Assembly: GCF_036803785.1 (NCBI RefSeq)
Contig: NZ_DAIRTR010000081.1
Location: 1-14,210, forward strand
Source of the DNA: Pelomicrobium sp036803785
GTDB lineage: Bacteria; Pseudomonadota; Gammaproteobacteria; Burkholderiales; UBA6910
Reading direction: 5' to 3'
Length of the DNA: 14,210 nt
Part shown: in pieces, positions 1-8,127 of the stretch
How the letters are laid out: each line of letters starts with the position of its first letter
Position numbering within the stretch: position 1 is the first letter of the stretch
Translations under genes and position numbers: made by a program
Notes under the pieces: generated by a model
What the model saw: only the letters and a program-made list of their open reading frames with translations
What the model was told of the DNA's origin: nothing
Database searches by the model: none

Positions 1-61
1 CCGAGCCCCCCCCCGGGCCGCCCCCCGGGGGGGGGAAAAATCCAGCTTCCTTAAGGCAGTG
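1..61. other. Low-complexity C/G run with perfect G/C hairpin at the window edge
   Basis: Nine C (6-14) can pair with nine G (27-35), and GGG (15-17) with CCC (24-26), giving a 12-bp stem made only of G and C, followed by five A on the plus strand. It lies just downstream of the minus-strand gene ending at 62. The T tract is on the wrong side for an intrinsic terminator of that gene. Long G and C homopolymers next to an assembly edge are also typical of poorly resolved sequence, so this may be partly artefact. Confidence 0.4.
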
Positions 62-1210
62 TCACGTTCCCCGGGGAGAATCCGGGGCGGCGGCCATGCC
101 CAACACTTCGGCAATCGCCTCCCGCTGGAAGGCCGGCATGGGAAGAGGCATGGTGGGAGCGACCGCTTCCTCCAGGGTGGGGCCGATGTCTGCGGCGGAA
201 AAACCCGCGTCTTTGAGCTTCTCCCGAAGAAACGCGTAGGCGTGGGCCAGGCTCTCCGCTAGGGTTGGCTCGTCCATGCCCAAGACCTCGGCGGCGGGCC
301 CCTGCGCCACTTCTTCCAACGCGGTGAGCACCACCGCCTGGCGCCACGCCCGGGGCAAGAGGGCGATGGCCCGGTGGAGGGCAAGCCGCATTTCGCGGCG
401 CATCTGCGCCTGCTCCGGGGTCGGCGCCTCTTCCAAGGGTACCAGATCCTCTAACCGTAGCCGTTCGTCGGGCTCCCAATAGTCGAAGCGCTCCTCATCT
501 CGGCGGGTTGGCTCTTCGGCGGGCCGGGGGGGTGGCTCTTCCAGCGACAGCCTGGCCTGAAGCCGATCCCGCCTCAGCCGTTCCAGCTCCTCAGCGACGA
601 CCTGCATGGCGAGGGCAATGAGCCACTGGGGGACCGCCAGGTGGAGCGGCCGCTCCTCGAAAGCCTCCAGCCCTCGCAGGACGACTGTGTCCACTAGATC
701 CTCGGCGCTCAACTCCCCAGGGGCAAGGACTCCCGCGCTCTCCAGGTAAAGCAGCTCCCGCTGGACATAGCCATAGAGGGCGTCCAGGTGGGATTCGATC
801 AACGTGAAGTAGAGCCGGCGCCGCTCCGCTTCCCGGGTTTGCGGCGGACTCTTGACTTGCTCCCTTAGCCGCCTGCGCCGCTCGGAACGCTTCCACAGGG
901 CCTCCCGGCGCAACCGGGCCAGGTGCTTGTCGGTGCGCCGCAGGAGCTCCTCGAAGGCCTCGGCCAGCACTGCGGGAAGATCGCGTCCTTCCTCGACCAC
1001 GGACAGTACCGTGGAGGGCAGCTTGAGCCGCAAGCCCGCCCGATACAACGCATGGTTGGGATTTTTTTCGATCCGCCCTTCGAGATGGACCAGATCGGGA
1101 GAGAAGTCCTTGAGGCGGCGCTCGACCTCCGCCGCCTGCTCGCTGAACATCTGCTGCAACCTGGGGCGGCTCGGTTCTCCGAGGTGATGGTAGGAAAGAT
1201 GGGTTTTCAT
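62..1210 (-). CDS. HPF/RaiA-like ribosome-associated domain fused to a sigma-70-like region
   Basis: This is a 382-residue protein in two parts. Residues about 1-105 resemble the ribosome hibernation factor fold (HPF/RaiA, sigma-54 modulation family), with the stretches HLEGRIEKNPNHALYRAGL, EEGRDLPAVLAEAFEELLRR and HLARLRREALWKR. A basic linker (106-132) follows. Residues about 133-207 look like a weak sigma-70 region 2 (HLDALYGYVQRELL, LSAEDLVDTVVLRGLEAF, WLIALAMQVVAEEL). An acidic, proline-rich linker (208-260) leads to a region 4-like helix-turn-helix at about 268-327 (LPRAWRQAVVLTALEEV, AAEVLGMDEPTLAESLAHA). The region 4-like part is degenerate: the usual GLSYEEIA core reads EEVAQGPAAEVLG. 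By inference it may bind ribosomes or RNA and could act on transcription, but sigma activity is doubtful. The start is supported by AAGGAG at 1219-1224, eight bases upstream. It is the last gene of the minus-strand cluster, 16 bases after arfB. Confidence 0.8.
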   Translation of the reverse strand: MKTHLSYHHLGEPSRPRLQQMFSEQAAEVERRLKDFSPDLVHLEGRIEKNPNHALYRAGLRLKLPSTVLSVVEEGRDLPAVLAEAFEELLRRTDKHLARLRREALWKRSERRRRLREQVKSPPQTREAERRRLYFTLIESHLDALYGYVQRELLYLESAGVLAPGELSAEDLVDTVVLRGLEAFEERPLHLAVPQWLIALAMQVVAEELERLRRDRLQARLSLEEPPPRPAEEPTRRDEERFDYWEPDERLRLEDLVPLEEAPTPEQAQMRREMRLALHRAIALLPRAWRQAVVLTALEEVAQGPAAEVLGMDEPTLAESLAHAYAFLREKLKDAGFSAADIGPTLEEAVAPTMPLPMPAFQREAIAEVLGMAAAPDSPRGT

Positions 1211-1218
1211 GGGGATGG

Positions 1219-1224
1219 CTCCTT
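1219..1224 (-). promoter_or_regulatory. Ribosome binding site of the HPF/sigma-like gene
   Basis: AAGGAG on the minus strand, eight bases before the ATG at 1210. It lies in the 16-base spacer after the end of the arfB frame, so the gene can be initiated independently even though translation of arfB is interrupted. Confidence 0.7.
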
Positions 1225-1226
1225 TC

Positions 1227-1685
1227 TTACCCGCTATATGGGTGCGCCGCCGCGGAAGCCCAAGCCTGGGGCGACTCCGTCGCGTTCCTCCGCAGCGCCT
1301 TGATCAGGGAGCGCTGCTTCTTCCCTTGGAGGCGTCGGGACTCGGCGCGCTGGGGAGGTCGCGTGGGGACGCGGGGACGGCGTGGGGCGGCTGCGCTGTG
1401 AATTAGGGCCTTGAGCCGCGCCCAGGCCTCCTCCAAATTCTTTTCCCGGGTTCGGTGCCGCCAAGCCTTGATGACAATCACGCCGTCCTGGGTGATGCGT
1501 CTGTCATCGAACTGAAGCAATCGCTCCTTTCAAGGATGGGGAAGGGAAGAGGCACGGATGTCCAAGCGTAGGTGCACGGCAGAGGCCACTTTGTTCACGT
1601 TCTGCCCGCCCGCCCCCTGGGTGCGCACCGCCTTCCATCGGACCTCCTGCGCGGCCAGGGCGAGCGCGCGGGAAATCCGGATCAT
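1227..1685 (-). pseudogene. arfB: ArfB/YaeJ peptidyl-tRNA hydrolase with an in-frame TGA
   Basis: ArfB is a stop-codon-independent release factor that rescues stalled ribosomes by hydrolysing peptidyl-tRNA. The frame starts with MIRISRALALAAQEV and carries the catalytic loop QGAGGQNVNK (GGQ at residues 26-28, the same position as in E. coli ArfB), then LRLDIRASSLPHP. Codon 52 is TGA (1530-1532). Past it the same frame continues with KERLLQFDDRRITQDGVIVIKAW and the basic C-terminal tail (RPRVPTRPP, SRRLQGKKQRSLIKALR) that family members insert into the mRNA channel. E. coli ArfB has Tyr at the stop position. With readthrough the product would be 152 residues, against about 140 usually. As read, only 51 residues are made, with the GGQ loop but without the tail. 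The cause may be a sequencing error, a recent nonsense mutation or recoding. The gene lies 35 bases after addA. Confidence 0.85.
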
Positions 1686-1720
1686 GTCCTGGGGACAACG
1701 GGGGGTTCTCGCCGGTCCGC

Positions 1721-4700
1721 TCACCACTCTCGCCATCCCTTGAGCAGGGGAAAATACAGGCCGCACCGGATGGGTGCGAGGCCCGCCGCCGCCAGAACCC
1801 TCGCGTAACGCTCCAACTGGGCCTGGTAGCGCTCCCGTTCCCGGTCTAGAAAGGCCTCTAGATCCCCGCCCAGGTGCACCCCGGTCTTGTAATCCACAAT
1901 CCAGCGTACGCCCTCTTCGTCCACGAAAGTGCGGTCGATCGCGATGTCCACCCATTCCCCATCCAGCCGGCCCGTCAGCCGGTATTCGCAGCGGGCCTCC
2001 CGATGGGGGCCCAGGAGCCAGCGGCCCCGGGGATCGGCAAGGGTTTGTGTCAAGGCCTGGACCACCCGCTGAGTGGCCTGATCGAGCTCCTCCCGGGGAA
2101 CACCGAGCCGCATCAGCGCGGCCCGGTAGATCGGCACAAGCCCTCGTACCCGTTCCTCGTTCCAGCCTCGCAGGGCGTCTTCACCCATGCGCTGGAGCCA
2201 GCGGTGTACCACCGTACCCACGTGGCGCGTGCTTTCCCCTACCCAAGAAAATTCCACCGGCTCCACCACGGCATGGGCAACGGGTAGCCGCTCCCAGGCC
2301 ACGGCGGGGGGCGGCGGTGGCAGGACATAATCGGCCACGAGCCGCCGGGACAGGGGATCGATGGGTACGCGGGTCCCCTCGTCGGTTCGATCCTCCCTCG
2401 GCCCCGGAGGCGGGAGCCGCTCGGCGGCGCGCCGGTAATCCTCGGCCACCGCGGGCCAGAGGCAGGCAAGAAGGCTCCCCTGGGCAGGCTGCCCGACTAT
2501 CCAGGTCCCCTCCCGGGGCTTCAGGGGTGCCCGGCCCAGAAGATGGAGCCGGCGCTTCGCGCGAGTCGCCGCCACATACAGAAGCCGACCCGTCTCGAAC
2601 AGCTGCCGTTCCCGATCGAGGCGGGCTATGTAGGCATAGATGGGGTCCTGCTCTGCTCCTGCTTCCTGGATGGGGCCAAGGAGCAAATCCGCCCCGCCCT
2701 TGGGCTGGGGCCGCACAATCCATCGCATGAGTCGCCGTTCCTCCTGCCGGGGGGGGTCCCCCAATCCCGGAACGATCACCGTGTCGAACTCGAGCCCCTT
2801 GGCTTTATGAATGGTCATCACCTGGAGCCGCTCGTCGGCCCGCGCGTCCGGGGCGGCAAAGAGCCGGTCCAGGGCCTCGGCCAGGACGGTTAAGTCCGGC
2901 AGATCCCCACCCCGCTCCAGCCCGTCCAGGCAGTCCAGGAAGGTGCGAGCATCCTCCAGGTCTGCAGGGGCTTGCACGCACGCCGGCCCACCCAGGGCGA
3001 GCCACGCGGCCTCGACCCGGTCCCGTAACCGACCCCGGCGGGTGTTCTCCTTGGCGTGGGCAAGGGGTGGAAGCACCCGCTCCAGCCGGCAACGACCGTC
3101 ATCGGATAACCGTCGGCGGCGCGCTGCATCGTGGATCAGGGACCCCACGTCCGCTTCCGGCATGTCCCCCACGAGGGCATGGAGATCCGAGAGGGACAAG
3201 CCGCACCAGGGAGCCCGCAGCACTGCCAGCCACGCCGCTCGATCGGCGGGATGCACCAGGGCCCGGGTGAGGGCGAAGAGGTCCTGCACCACCGGCCGAT
3301 TTCCCAGAGGCTCGATCTCGATGGCGCGGAAGGGCAACCCCGCTTCCCGCAGAGCCGGCACGATGCGGCTCAGGTGGCCGCGGCTGCGCACCAGGATCGC
3401 CACCGTTTGGGCGGGATCTTCCGTCCGGGCCGCCTGCACCAGGGCGACCACCCGGGCCGCTTCTTCGATTCCATCGGCGGAAAAAAAAGGATGCACAGTG
3501 ACCGCCACCCCGCGGTTTCCGCCTCCATTCCCACCGGGGAACCGATCGGGGCGGGGAACGGAAGGGGCCAGGGGCACCGCCCCGGTCGCTGGGTCTTCTG
3601 CATCGGGCAGCACCCGGGCGAAGGCCTGGTTGACCCACGCCACGAGGGCGGGCGTCGCGCGGAAGTTGGTGCGCAGGGTGAGGGGCGTGAGGGTGACCGA
3701 CCCAATCCCCTCCTGACGAGCGCGCAGGAAGAGTCCCACCTCCGCTTCCCGGAAGCGGTAGATGGACTGCATAGGATCGCCAACGACGAACAGGGTGCGC
3801 CCATCGCCGGGCTCCCAGCCCGCGGTGAGCTTGCGCAGCAACTCGAACTGGGCGAGGGAGGTGTCCTGGAACTCGTCCACCAGCAGGTGCCGGATCCGAT
3901 AATCTAGCGCGAGGGCCAGGTCGGTAGGTGCTTCCTCGTCCCCCAGGGCCCGCAGTGCCGCCTGGGACACTTCGGTGAAGTCCACCTCTCCTCGGGATTG
4001 GAAGATCAGCTTGAGCGCGCCAGCCGCCAGGGGCAATAGCCGAGCGATGGCTTCCAAGGCTTCCCACTGAGCATCGGTATATCGGGGCGGCGGCAGCGCC
4101 CGCAGATCGGCCAGGGCGAGGCGAAATGCCTCAAAGGGGACTAAGGCCGCCAGGGCTTCCTCCATGCGGGACTTGGCTTCCTTGAGCCGATGCTTTTCGC
4201 TCGCACCTTGTCCCTTGCTGGGCGCGGGAAAGCCCTGGGCTTCGGTGACCCGCCGGCGCCATTCCCCCTCCCGGGTAAGGAGAAGTTCGGCGAGGCCCAG
4301 CCAAGCGGGAAGGCCCGTTTCGTCGGCGGAGGGATAAGCCCAGAGCCCCTGGCAGGCGAGAACGGGGGAGACGGCTTCTCCTAGAGCCAAGTTGGCCGCC
4401 GCCTCCCGGGCCAGGGCTACGAGGACCGGCTCCCAGGCCGCCGGGGCCAGGGCTCGAACGCGGCGCAAACCCTCCAGCCGGGCGCGGGTCAGAGCCGCCT
4501 CCAGCCCGGTTCGGTCCAGGGCGCCCGAGGCCACGTGCCGCAGCCATTGATCGCGTCGAGCCAGCATGGAAGCGAGGAGCTTTTCCGCCTGGGTGAGATC
4601 GTTGTCCAGGTGCATGAGAAGCCGCGCCACCAAGGACGCGCCCTCGGCCTCCTCGTGCAGCAGGGCAAGGGTTGCTCGGGCGGCCTCCCGGTACAGGTGG

Positions 4701-5146
4701 CTCGCCTCCTCCACAATGGCCGGCGGCGCGCCGAAGCGGGACAACACAGGCATCTGGCGGGTGAGGGCGGCGCACAGCGCGTCGATGGTCTGGATGCGAA
4801 GCCGCGCAGGATGGTCCTCGATCCGCCAGCCGAGCCGGGCGTCCCGGGCCATGGCCTCTCGGGCCAGCTGCCAAGTGAGGGCTTCGTGGGGCTCGCCGGG
4901 GCGAGGACCTCGTGCCGCGCCCAGGGCCTTCAGGACCCGGCTGCGCATCTCGCCGGCAGCCTTGCGAGTAAAGGTGATGGCGATCACCTCCTCCGGCGCT
5001 TCTACCCGGGCGAGCAGCCCCAAGTAGCGCTGGATCAGGAGCTCGGTCTTGCCCGATCCGGCGGGCGCCTGGACGATGAAGGAGCGCCGTGGGTCCAGGG
5101 CTTCGATACGCTGGGCGAGATCCGGGATGGGCTCCGTCTCGGTCAC
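1721..5146 (-). CDS. addA: AddA-type UvrD/RecB-family helicase-nuclease
   Basis: This 1141-residue enzyme would be the motor subunit of an AddAB-like complex that unwinds and trims double-strand breaks to feed RecA. Helicase motifs occur in order: Walker A APAGSGKT (K33), motif Ia AITFTRKAAGEM (about 56-67), motif II LLVDEFQDTS (D424), then further on VVGDPMQSIYRFREAE, LRTNFRA, MTIHKAKGLEFDTVIVPGL and LLYVAATRAKRRLHLL. A RecB-type PD-(D/E)XK nuclease closes the protein: GTVVHRW (H981), D1071, IVDYKTG (D1085, K1087) and QAQLERY. All catalytic positions look intact. The GTG start at 5146 is chosen because it overlaps the stop of the upstream AddB-like gene (GTGA) and the conserved sequence begins just after it. 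The open frame runs further upstream only because it is antisense-like sequence inside addB. Overlap implies translational coupling. Confidence 0.92.
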   Translation of the reverse strand: MTETEPIPDLAQRIEALDPRRSFIVQAPAGSGKTELLIQRYLGLLARVEAPEEVIAITFTRKAAGEMRSRVLKALGAARGPRPGEPHEALTWQLAREAMARDARLGWRIEDHPARLRIQTIDALCAALTRQMPVLSRFGAPPAIVEEASHLYREAARATLALLHEEAEGASLVARLLMHLDNDLTQAEKLLASMLARRDQWLRHVASGALDRTGLEAALTRARLEGLRRVRALAPAAWEPVLVALAREAAANLALGEAVSPVLACQGLWAYPSADETGLPAWLGLAELLLTREGEWRRRVTEAQGFPAPSKGQGASEKHRLKEAKSRMEEALAALVPFEAFRLALADLRALPPPRYTDAQWEALEAIARLLPLAAGALKLIFQSRGEVDFTEVSQAALRALGDEEAPTDLALALDYRIRHLLVDEFQDTSLAQFELLRKLTAGWEPGDGRTLFVVGDPMQSIYRFREAEVGLFLRARQEGIGSVTLTPLTLRTNFRATPALVAWVNQAFARVLPDAEDPATGAVPLAPSVPRPDRFPGGNGGGNRGVAVTVHPFFSADGIEEAARVVALVQAARTEDPAQTVAILVRSRGHLSRIVPALREAGLPFRAIEIEPLGNRPVVQDLFALTRALVHPADRAAWLAVLRAPWCGLSLSDLHALVGDMPEADVGSLIHDAARRRRLSDDGRCRLERVLPPLAHAKENTRRGRLRDRVEAAWLALGGPACVQAPADLEDARTFLDCLDGLERGGDLPDLTVLAEALDRLFAAPDARADERLQVMTIHKAKGLEFDTVIVPGLGDPPRQEERRLMRWIVRPQPKGGADLLLGPIQEAGAEQDPIYAYIARLDRERQLFETGRLLYVAATRAKRRLHLLGRAPLKPREGTWIVGQPAQGSLLACLWPAVAEDYRRAAERLPPPGPREDRTDEGTRVPIDPLSRRLVADYVLPPPPPAVAWERLPVAHAVVEPVEFSWVGESTRHVGTVVHRWLQRMGEDALRGWNEERVRGLVPIYRAALMRLGVPREELDQATQRVVQALTQTLADPRGRWLLGPHREARCEYRLTGRLDGEWVDIAIDRTFVDEEGVRWIVDYKTGVHLGGDLEAFLDRERERYQAQLERYARVLAAAGLAPIRCGLYFPLLKGWREW

Positions 5147-7830
5147 TCCTCCTCCGGCTCCATGGGCCCGAGACCCACCCGCTCGTGGATCCGGCACAAG
5201 GGAGCTTGGTCGCAATGCCCGCAAGTGGCTGGATAGCGCTTGGGGTCGACCCGGGCGACGCCGGCGGCGAAGGCCTGCCCGAGGGTGCCCACGGTGCGCC
5301 GCCAGTGCGCCAGGAGGCCTTGCCAATCCGGATGCACCTCGACCCCCGGAATGTGCACGTCGCCCGCGGCCACGCCACGAAAGCCCATGTTCCCAGGCCG
5401 TACCCGGGCAAAGGCTACGGCCGCCACCGGCGCCTCCAAGCCCACCGCATACAGGGGAAGCTGGGGCTCCTCGGGTCGCTCCCCGTCCCATTGGCCCGGG
5501 TGGGTCTCGCCGGTTTTGTAGTCGAGAATGGCCCGTCGACCGTCCGGTAGCTGGTCCACCCGATCCAGGATTACCCGAAGGCAAAGCCCACCTACAGCGA
5601 GCTCCCGCTGAGCCTCCACCGCCTCCACCCGGAAATCCCCCCGTCTCCGCTCCACCTCCAGCCACGCGCCCGCCAGGCGGGCAAGACGCGCCTTCTCTAA
5701 GTCGGCGTAACGGCCCCTGAGGGTCTGGGGCCGCTCTCGGGCAGCCGCCTCAACCGCCTGCTCCGCTGCCGCCCGCAAGAGGGCGGAAAGGGCCTCCGGG
5801 CCTGTTTCAATGAGTCCCCGATGGGAGCCCAGCGCCTGCCACACCCGCGCCAGCACGACATGGAGGAGGCGGCCCCGCTCGGCCGGGCTCAAACCGACCT
5901 CGGGTGCGTCCAGCGCCCGGGAACCCAGCCGGTGGACGGCAAAAGCCCGGAAAGGACAGGCGGCCTGATCCCGGAACACCCGGGTGCCGCCTTGCACCGG
6001 CTGCTCCGGCGGGTGGGGCGGGCCAGTCAAATCCTCGAAGCGCTCGATTCGCGCCGAGGCGTGGATCACCTCGGCGTAAGAGGGGATGAGAGCGAGCCCC
6101 AAGCGACTGGCATCGACGGCGGGAACGCCGGCGATCAGGGGACTCGGGGCCAGGTCCCGGTCCCCTTCCCGCTGAGGATGGGAGAGGACCAACTCTTTCG
6201 CCGCGCGAAACCATCCCGCTGTCATCCTCCGGGCGAAGGCAAGCTCCCGCTCAGCGCAGCTGTGGGGCAGCTCCACCTTTGCCTGGAGGGAAAAGGGCAG
6301 GAACGGATGGGGGCGAGGGGAAGGAGGCCAGGCCTCGTCGGTCAATCCCATCACCCACAGATGATCGAAGACGAGGGGTGCTGCCTCCAGCATCCCTAGG
6401 ATTTGCACCGGCACCTCGGGAGACTCGGGCTGGAACAGGGTGCCGGCCGCCAGAGCCTTGACCCGGGCGAGGGCAGCTGCCAGGGAAAGGGGCGGCGTGA
6501 CCGCATCCAGGGCAGCGAGGCTGGCGAGAAGCTCGCGCCATTTTTCGTGGACCTGGTATTCCTCGCTGGTGAGGGAGCGGCTGCCGGGGAAGCCCAGGGT
6601 AGACAGGGCGGCGAAGAAGACCTCCGCCCAGCGGGACGGGGCACGGGCGATCCCCGCATTCGCGCGAGCAAGGGCCCCCAGCGCCTCGATGCGCTGGGCG
6701 AGGAGCGGCGCGCGGGGCCCGGCCCGGGTACCCGCCCCACCGGCCAGGCGACAGAGTTGTCGCAGCTCCACCCGCAGCTCCCCCCGGCGCCTCAAGGCCG
6801 CATCCAGCGCCGCCCGGGGCCCTTGCTCGGCTTCTGCCGCCGCGATGAAAGGCGAGCGCAGCAGGCTCCCCAGCCGCCCCAGATCCGCTTCGCCCTGCAG
6901 AAGCTCCAGCACGGCGATCGCGCTATCCACCAGGGGATACGCCGAAAGGGGTTCGCCCAGGGAGATGTTGAACGGTAGCGGTGTGCTGGGGATCCCCGGC
7001 AAGCCGGCCCCCGGCCTCATCACCTGGGCGAATACCCGCTCTAGCTGCCGGCGCAGTCTCGCGAGATCCAGCACCACGACTCCGATGCGTGCCTCCGGGT
7101 CGGCGCCAAGCCGGGCCCGGGCCCAACGAGCCACCGCTTCCACCTCGTCTTCGGGGCCTGAAAAAACCACGCGTGCCGCCCGAGCAGCCTGGTCGGGGGG
7201 AGAGGGCGCGGCCAAGGCACACCCCGCCGCTTCGAGGGCGGTGAACAGCGCCCGCTCCTGAGGTGTGGGCTCCTCGAAGCCACACAGCAGCACCTGCCGT
7301 GGCACCGCGATACGCCCCTGCCGTATCCATGTGGCCAGCCTGTCTGGCAGCTGGGCGACGTCCAGGGCGCCCAGCGACTCGGCGAGCTCCCGGTAGCGGC
7401 GCGCCCAGCCCAGGAAGGCGCGTCCATCCTCGTGGAGAGGCTGCCCCTGCAAAGGCTCCCAAAGGCGATAGGCATGGGCGAGCTGCCAGGCTTCCCGGGC
7501 AAGCGCTGCGGTAGAGGCCACGTCGAGCAAAGGGCTCGCCTCGGACTCGCTGATGACCCGCTCCCACAGGACCTGTTCTTGCAGGGGGGAGAGGAGTAAG
7601 GGGACCCCCTCCAGGAGGAGCTCGCCATAGGCGCGCTCCAGCCAGGCGGACAAGGGCAGGATTTCGGGCGTCGGCCAGAGCATGAGGCCCCGGCCCCACT
7701 GCCGGCGGTCATACTCGTTCTTGAGGAAGCGAGCGAGCCGCCGGTTGATGGTGAGGGCCATTCCTCCCGCCTCGAGCCGCTCCCACAGCGCCTGCCGGGA
7801 AAGGGAAGGAAGACCCGCGGCACCGCCCAT
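5143..7830 (-). CDS. AddB-like PD-(D/E)XK nuclease with iron-sulfur staple
   Basis: This 895-residue protein is the likely partner of the AddA-type helicase it overlaps. The N-terminal part (EAGGMALTINRRLARFL, then LMLWPTPEILPLSAWLERAY) matches my recollection of the 'probable DNA repair protein' family related to AddB. I see no Walker A motif, so it is probably not an active ATPase. The C-terminal nuclease shows H657 (RGRLLHVVL), D756 (VILDRVDQL), D770 and K772 (AILDYKTGE) and QLPLY at about 790. Four cysteines, C625 (AACPFRAF), C870, C873 and C879 (TCGHCDQAPLCRI), have the spacing of the AddB 4Fe-4S cluster that locks the nuclease fold. The ATG at 7830 has no clear ribosome site. An internal ATG at 7761 has GGAGG almost touching it, but that start would drop residues resembling the family N-terminus. 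It is the first gene of the minus-strand cluster. Confidence 0.87.
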   Translation of the reverse strand: MGGAAGLPSLSRQALWERLEAGGMALTINRRLARFLKNEYDRRQWGRGLMLWPTPEILPLSAWLERAYGELLLEGVPLLLSPLQEQVLWERVISESEASPLLDVASTAALAREAWQLAHAYRLWEPLQGQPLHEDGRAFLGWARRYRELAESLGALDVAQLPDRLATWIRQGRIAVPRQVLLCGFEEPTPQERALFTALEAAGCALAAPSPPDQAARAARVVFSGPEDEVEAVARWARARLGADPEARIGVVVLDLARLRRQLERVFAQVMRPGAGLPGIPSTPLPFNISLGEPLSAYPLVDSAIAVLELLQGEADLGRLGSLLRSPFIAAAEAEQGPRAALDAALRRRGELRVELRQLCRLAGGAGTRAGPRAPLLAQRIEALGALARANAGIARAPSRWAEVFFAALSTLGFPGSRSLTSEEYQVHEKWRELLASLAALDAVTPPLSLAAALARVKALAAGTLFQPESPEVPVQILGMLEAAPLVFDHLWVMGLTDEAWPPSPRPHPFLPFSLQAKVELPHSCAERELAFARRMTAGWFRAAKELVLSHPQREGDRDLAPSPLIAGVPAVDASRLGLALIPSYAEVIHASARIERFEDLTGPPHPPEQPVQGGTRVFRDQAACPFRAFAVHRLGSRALDAPEVGLSPAERGRLLHVVLARVWQALGSHRGLIETGPEALSALLRAAAEQAVEAAARERPQTLRGRYADLEKARLARLAGAWLEVERRRGDFRVEAVEAQRELAVGGLCLRVILDRVDQLPDGRRAILDYKTGETHPGQWDGERPEEPQLPLYAVGLEAPVAAVAFARVRPGNMGFRGVAAGDVHIPGVEVHPDWQGLLAHWRRTVGTLGQAFAAGVARVDPKRYPATCGHCDQAPLCRIHERVGLGPMEPEEE

Positions 7831-8127
7831 GGAAAAGGACCGGTCAGAAGGGAGCTAGCTTGGATCCGCCACGAGGGGCCCGGAAGGAAACCTCCAGCGG
7901 GGGCGCAACGACCAGCGCCGTTCCTGACCTACATCTTTCTGCATGCACCGCTTGGAGCTCGCACCGACCGCCCTTGTTGGACCTTGGCCCGCGCACGGAC
8001 GCCTGCACGGACAAGGCGGCGCAGGGCACGGGACGCGACCACAAGGCCGGACAGCGCACACCCTGGTCTCGCCAGGGATGCAGCCCCCGAGCGGGGAATG
8101 ACGCCGATACGCTCCACCCCCATTTCT
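7831..8127. other. Intergenic region between fdxA and the addB-like gene
   Basis: These 297 bases lie upstream of the addB-like gene and downstream of fdxA, both on the minus strand. Apart from two GC hairpins near its fdxA side I see no gene, RNA or convincing -35/-10 pair. A promoter for the repair cluster is expected here but cannot be placed. Confidence 0.5.
8061..8096 (-). terminator. Two consecutive GC hairpins downstream of fdxA
   Basis: CCCTGG (8061-8066) pairs with CCAGGG (8072-8077) across a 5-base loop, and CCCCG (8085-8089) pairs with CGGGG (8092-8096) across 2 bases. They start 32 bases past the fdxA stop. Neither is followed by a T tract on the minus strand, so they may protect the mRNA 3' end or act in Rho-dependent termination rather than being intrinsic terminators. 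Confidence 0.4.

Noticed and set aside
1530..1532. Selenocysteine or a recoded genetic code at the arfB TGA
   Set aside because: No SECIS-like hairpin is apparent after the codon, the site is not a redox position, and TGA is used as the ordinary stop of addA, the addB-like gene and icd.
1530..1560. Frameshift in arfB
   Set aside because: The sequence on both sides of the break is in the same frame; a single stop codon explains the interruption.
2811..3716. Long plus-strand open frames opposite addA and addB
   Set aside because: They are rich in Arg, Pro, Gly and Ser, overlap strongly conserved minus-strand genes, and are expected in very GC-rich DNA.
5147..5665. Upstream extension of the addA reading frame to a 1314-residue protein
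   Set aside because: The extra 173 residues are glycine- and arginine-rich frame-shifted sequence inside the addB-like gene. The conserved helicase sequence begins at the GTG at 5146.
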